Positions 5,226-6,664 of a stretch of 6,664 nucleotides of DNA are shown in pieces. The notes below the pieces were generated by a model. That model did not search any database and was not told where the DNA came from. It saw nothing but the letters and a program-made list of their open reading frames with translations. The stretch is from Comamonadaceae bacterium (GTDB lineage Bacteria; Pseudomonadota; Gammaproteobacteria; Burkholderiales; Burkholderiaceae_C): positions 1 through 6,664 of the forward strand of contig CANHUM010000096.1 in assembly GCA_947463845.1 (NCBI GenBank). Reading direction: 5' to 3'. A program made the position numbers and the translations under genes. The number at the start of each line of letters is the position of its first letter. Position 1 is the stretch's first letter.

Positions 5226-6092
5226 ATGAACACCATGCATCTCAACGCTCGCGCCGCCTTGGTTTCATTGCTCATGTTCCTGGTGTTTCTGGGGGCGTGG
5301 CAGCTGTCGGCCACTGCGCCTACGGTGGCCGGGGCTGCCCCGGTCGGCATGACGGCCGAAGAAATCGAGTACCAGAAGATGATGGGCAAGGACCCGGGGG
5401 CCGTCAAAAGCACCGGCTTTCCTCCGCCCCTGGAAGTGGGCAAGGCCATGTTGGGGCACCTGGCCGACCCGTTCTATGACAAAGGGCCCAACGACAAAGG
5501 TATCGGCATTCAGTTGGCGCATTCGCTCGGTCGTGTGGCGCTGGGCTTTTTCCTGGCGGTGCTGGTGGCCTTGCCGGTGGGCTTCTTGATTGGCATGTCG
5601 CCCCTCATGCGCAAGGCGTTTGACCCGTTCATTCAGGTGCTCAAGCCCATCAGCCCGCTGGCCTGGATGCCGTTGGCGCTTTACACGCTCAAGGACTCTG
5701 AGGTGAGTGGCATCTTCGTGATCTTCATCTGCTCGGTCTGGCCGATGTTGATCAACACCGCTTTTGGTGTGGCCGCCGTCAAACGCGACTGGCTCAACGT
5801 GGCCAGCACGCTGGAAGTGCGGCCGCTGCGCAAAGCCTTTCGGGTGATCTTGCCGGCTGCTGCCCCGACCATTGTCACCGGCATGCGCATCAGCATGGGC
5901 ATTGCCTGGCTGGTGATCGTGGCCGCCGAGATGCTGGTGGGCGGTACGGGTGTGGGCTACTTTGTGTGGAACGAATGGAACAACCTGTCGCTGGTGAACG
6001 TGATCTTTGCGGTGCTGGTGATTGGCGTGGTCGGCATGTTGTTGGACCTGGCGTTTGCCCAGGTGCAAAAGGCGGTGACTTATGTGGAGTGA
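5226..6092 (+). CDS. NrtB/CmpB-like ABC transporter permease
   Basis: The product is 288 aa, close to the usual NrtB length. The ATG follows the binding-protein stop by 5 nt, with AAGG overlapping that stop codon. About six membrane helices can be read, near residues 11-30, 100-124, 139-156, 162-182, 222-238 and 257-276. After the first helix is a long, probably periplasmic segment (about 32-98) containing DPFYDKGPNDKG, a stretch typical of the nitrate/bicarbonate permease subfamily. The cytoplasmic coupling loop that docks on the ATPase is NVASTLEVRPLRKAFRVILP (191-210), followed by AAAPTIVTGMRIS. It is a divergent EAA motif with Glu in place of the usual Gly, as in NrtB-type proteins. It forms the inner-membrane channel for the substrate delivered by the upstream binding protein, probably as a homodimer. 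Confidence 0.9.
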   Translation: MNTMHLNARAALVSLLMFLVFLGAWQLSATAPTVAGAAPVGMTAEEIEYQKMMGKDPGAVKSTGFPPPLEVGKAMLGHLADPFYDKGPNDKGIGIQLAHSLGRVALGFFLAVLVALPVGFLIGMSPLMRKAFDPFIQVLKPISPLAWMPLALYTLKDSEVSGIFVIFICSVWPMLINTAFGVAAVKRDWLNVASTLEVRPLRKAFRVILPAAAPTIVTGMRISMGIAWLVIVAAEMLVGGTGVGYFVWNEWNNLSLVNVIFAVLVIGVVGMLLDLAFAQVQKAVTYVE

Positions 6093-6162
6093 CACCTCGG
6101 AACGCTCGCTGAAGGCACTTTTGCCGACCCATTTGACCGCACCCCAACCCAAAACCAAAGCC

Positions 6163-6664
6163 ATGAACGCTTTCCTCCAAATTGAAAAACTGGGCAAGGC
6201 CTACCAAAGCGACAAGCCTGTTTTTTCAGACGTGTCCTTCACCATCGACAAGGGTGAGTTTGTTTGCATCATCGGTCACTCGGGCTGCGGCAAAACCACC
6301 ATCCTGAACGTGCTGGCGGGCCTGGACACTGCCTCGGCAGGCCATGCCTTCATGGACGGGCGTGAGATCGCAGGCCCGAGCCTCGAGCGCGGCGTGGTGT
6401 TCCAAAGCCATGCGCTCATGCCTTGGCTCACGGTGCGCCAAAACATCGCGTTTGCGGTCAAGTCCAAGTGGCCCGAATGGAAGGCGCCACAGGTTAATCT
6501 GCATGTGGAAAAACACGTCGGCATGGTCGGCTTGCTCCACGCCATCGACAAAAAACCCAGCCAGCTCTCGGGGGGTATGAAGCAACGCGTGGGCATTGCC
6601 CGGGCCTTTGCCATCCAGCCCAAGATGTTATTGCTGGACGAGCCCTTTGGTGCGCTCGATGCGC
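6163..6664 (+). CDS. ABC transporter ATPase of the NrtC/NrtD/TauB type, 5' part
   Basis: The gene is cut by the right edge after 167 codons. From ATG 6163 the protein shows Walker A GHSGCGKT (38-45), a Q-loop at [11 protein letters not shown] (Gln81), the ABC signature LSGGMKQR (135-142), Walker B MLLLDE (155-160) and the D-loop start GALDA. The wording of these motifs is that of the nitrate/sulfonate/taurine ATPase family. It would power the permease encoded 70 bp upstream. The start is uncertain: ATG 6163 has no ribosome-binding site, while the same frame is open back to ATG 6082, which overlaps the permease end by 11 bp and would add 27 residues (MWSDTSERSL...). The shorter form is given because ABC homology begins at once after it. 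Whether a C-terminal binding-protein-like domain (NrtC type) follows cannot be seen. Confidence 0.88.
   Translation, partial: MNAFLQIEKLGKAYQSDKPVFSDVSFTIDKGEFVCIIGHSGCGKTTILNVLAGLDTASAGHAFMDGREIAGPSLERGVVFQSHALMPWLTVRQNIAFAVKSKWPEWKAPQVNLHVEKHVGMVGLLHAIDKKPSQLSGGMKQRVGIARAFAIQPKMLLLDEPFGALDA

Noticed and set aside
5265..6197. Long minus-strand open frame of 310 codons across the permease gene
   Set aside because: It is very rich in His, Gln and Arg with no domain, the usual antisense pattern of a membrane-protein gene.

Overview
The window looks like chromosomal DNA of a betaproteobacterium in the Burkholderiales, most likely a Comamonadaceae member of the Limnohabitans/Rhodoferax/Hydrogenophaga kind. 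This rests on the high but not extreme GC content, the codon use (many CTG, GCC, GGC and CGC codons), and the style of the encoded proteins. No search was run, so the genus is a guess.

Layout. (1) Positions 1-94 (+) hold the last codons of an rsmI-like 16S rRNA methyltransferase gene. (2) Positions 114-1578 (-) hold two genes transcribed right to left: a PF13350-type protein-tyrosine phosphatase and, 58 bp downstream, a class II aldolase-like protein. They converge on rsmI. (3) A 163-bp divergent intergenic region (1579-1741) contains a candidate sigma-54 promoter pointing right. (4) Positions 1742-3624 (+) encode a soluble PAS histidine kinase and a NarL/FixJ response regulator, joined by a 4-bp ATGA overlap. 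(5) A 189-bp regulatory region (3625-3813) contains a perfect 7-bp inverted repeat, a looser nested hairpin and a second candidate sigma-54 promoter. (6) Positions 3814 to the window end (+) encode an NrtA/CmpA-like substrate-binding protein with an unusual N-terminal extension, an NrtB-like permease, and the first 167 residues of an NrtC/NrtD/TauB-like ATPase cut off by the window edge.

How it may work together. The transporter genes form one operon (gaps of 5 and 70 bp) for uptake of a small oxyanion or nitrogen compound of the nitrate/nitrite/bicarbonate/cyanate class. The exact substrate cannot be read from the sequence. The two-component pair directly upstream and in the same direction is a natural candidate regulator. 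The two promoter-like elements share the pattern TGGC-N2-AC-N2-CTTGC, which suggests sigma-54 (nitrogen-type) control of both the sensor operon and the transporter operon.

The least ordinary points are the duplicated sigma-54-like elements, the perfect inverted repeat about 100 bp upstream of the predicted transporter start site, the CxCGxxH-bearing extension in front of an internal Tat signal, and an aldolase-fold protein whose usual catalytic Glu and third metal-binding His appear to be replaced. No RNA genes, mobile elements or CRISPR arrays were seen.
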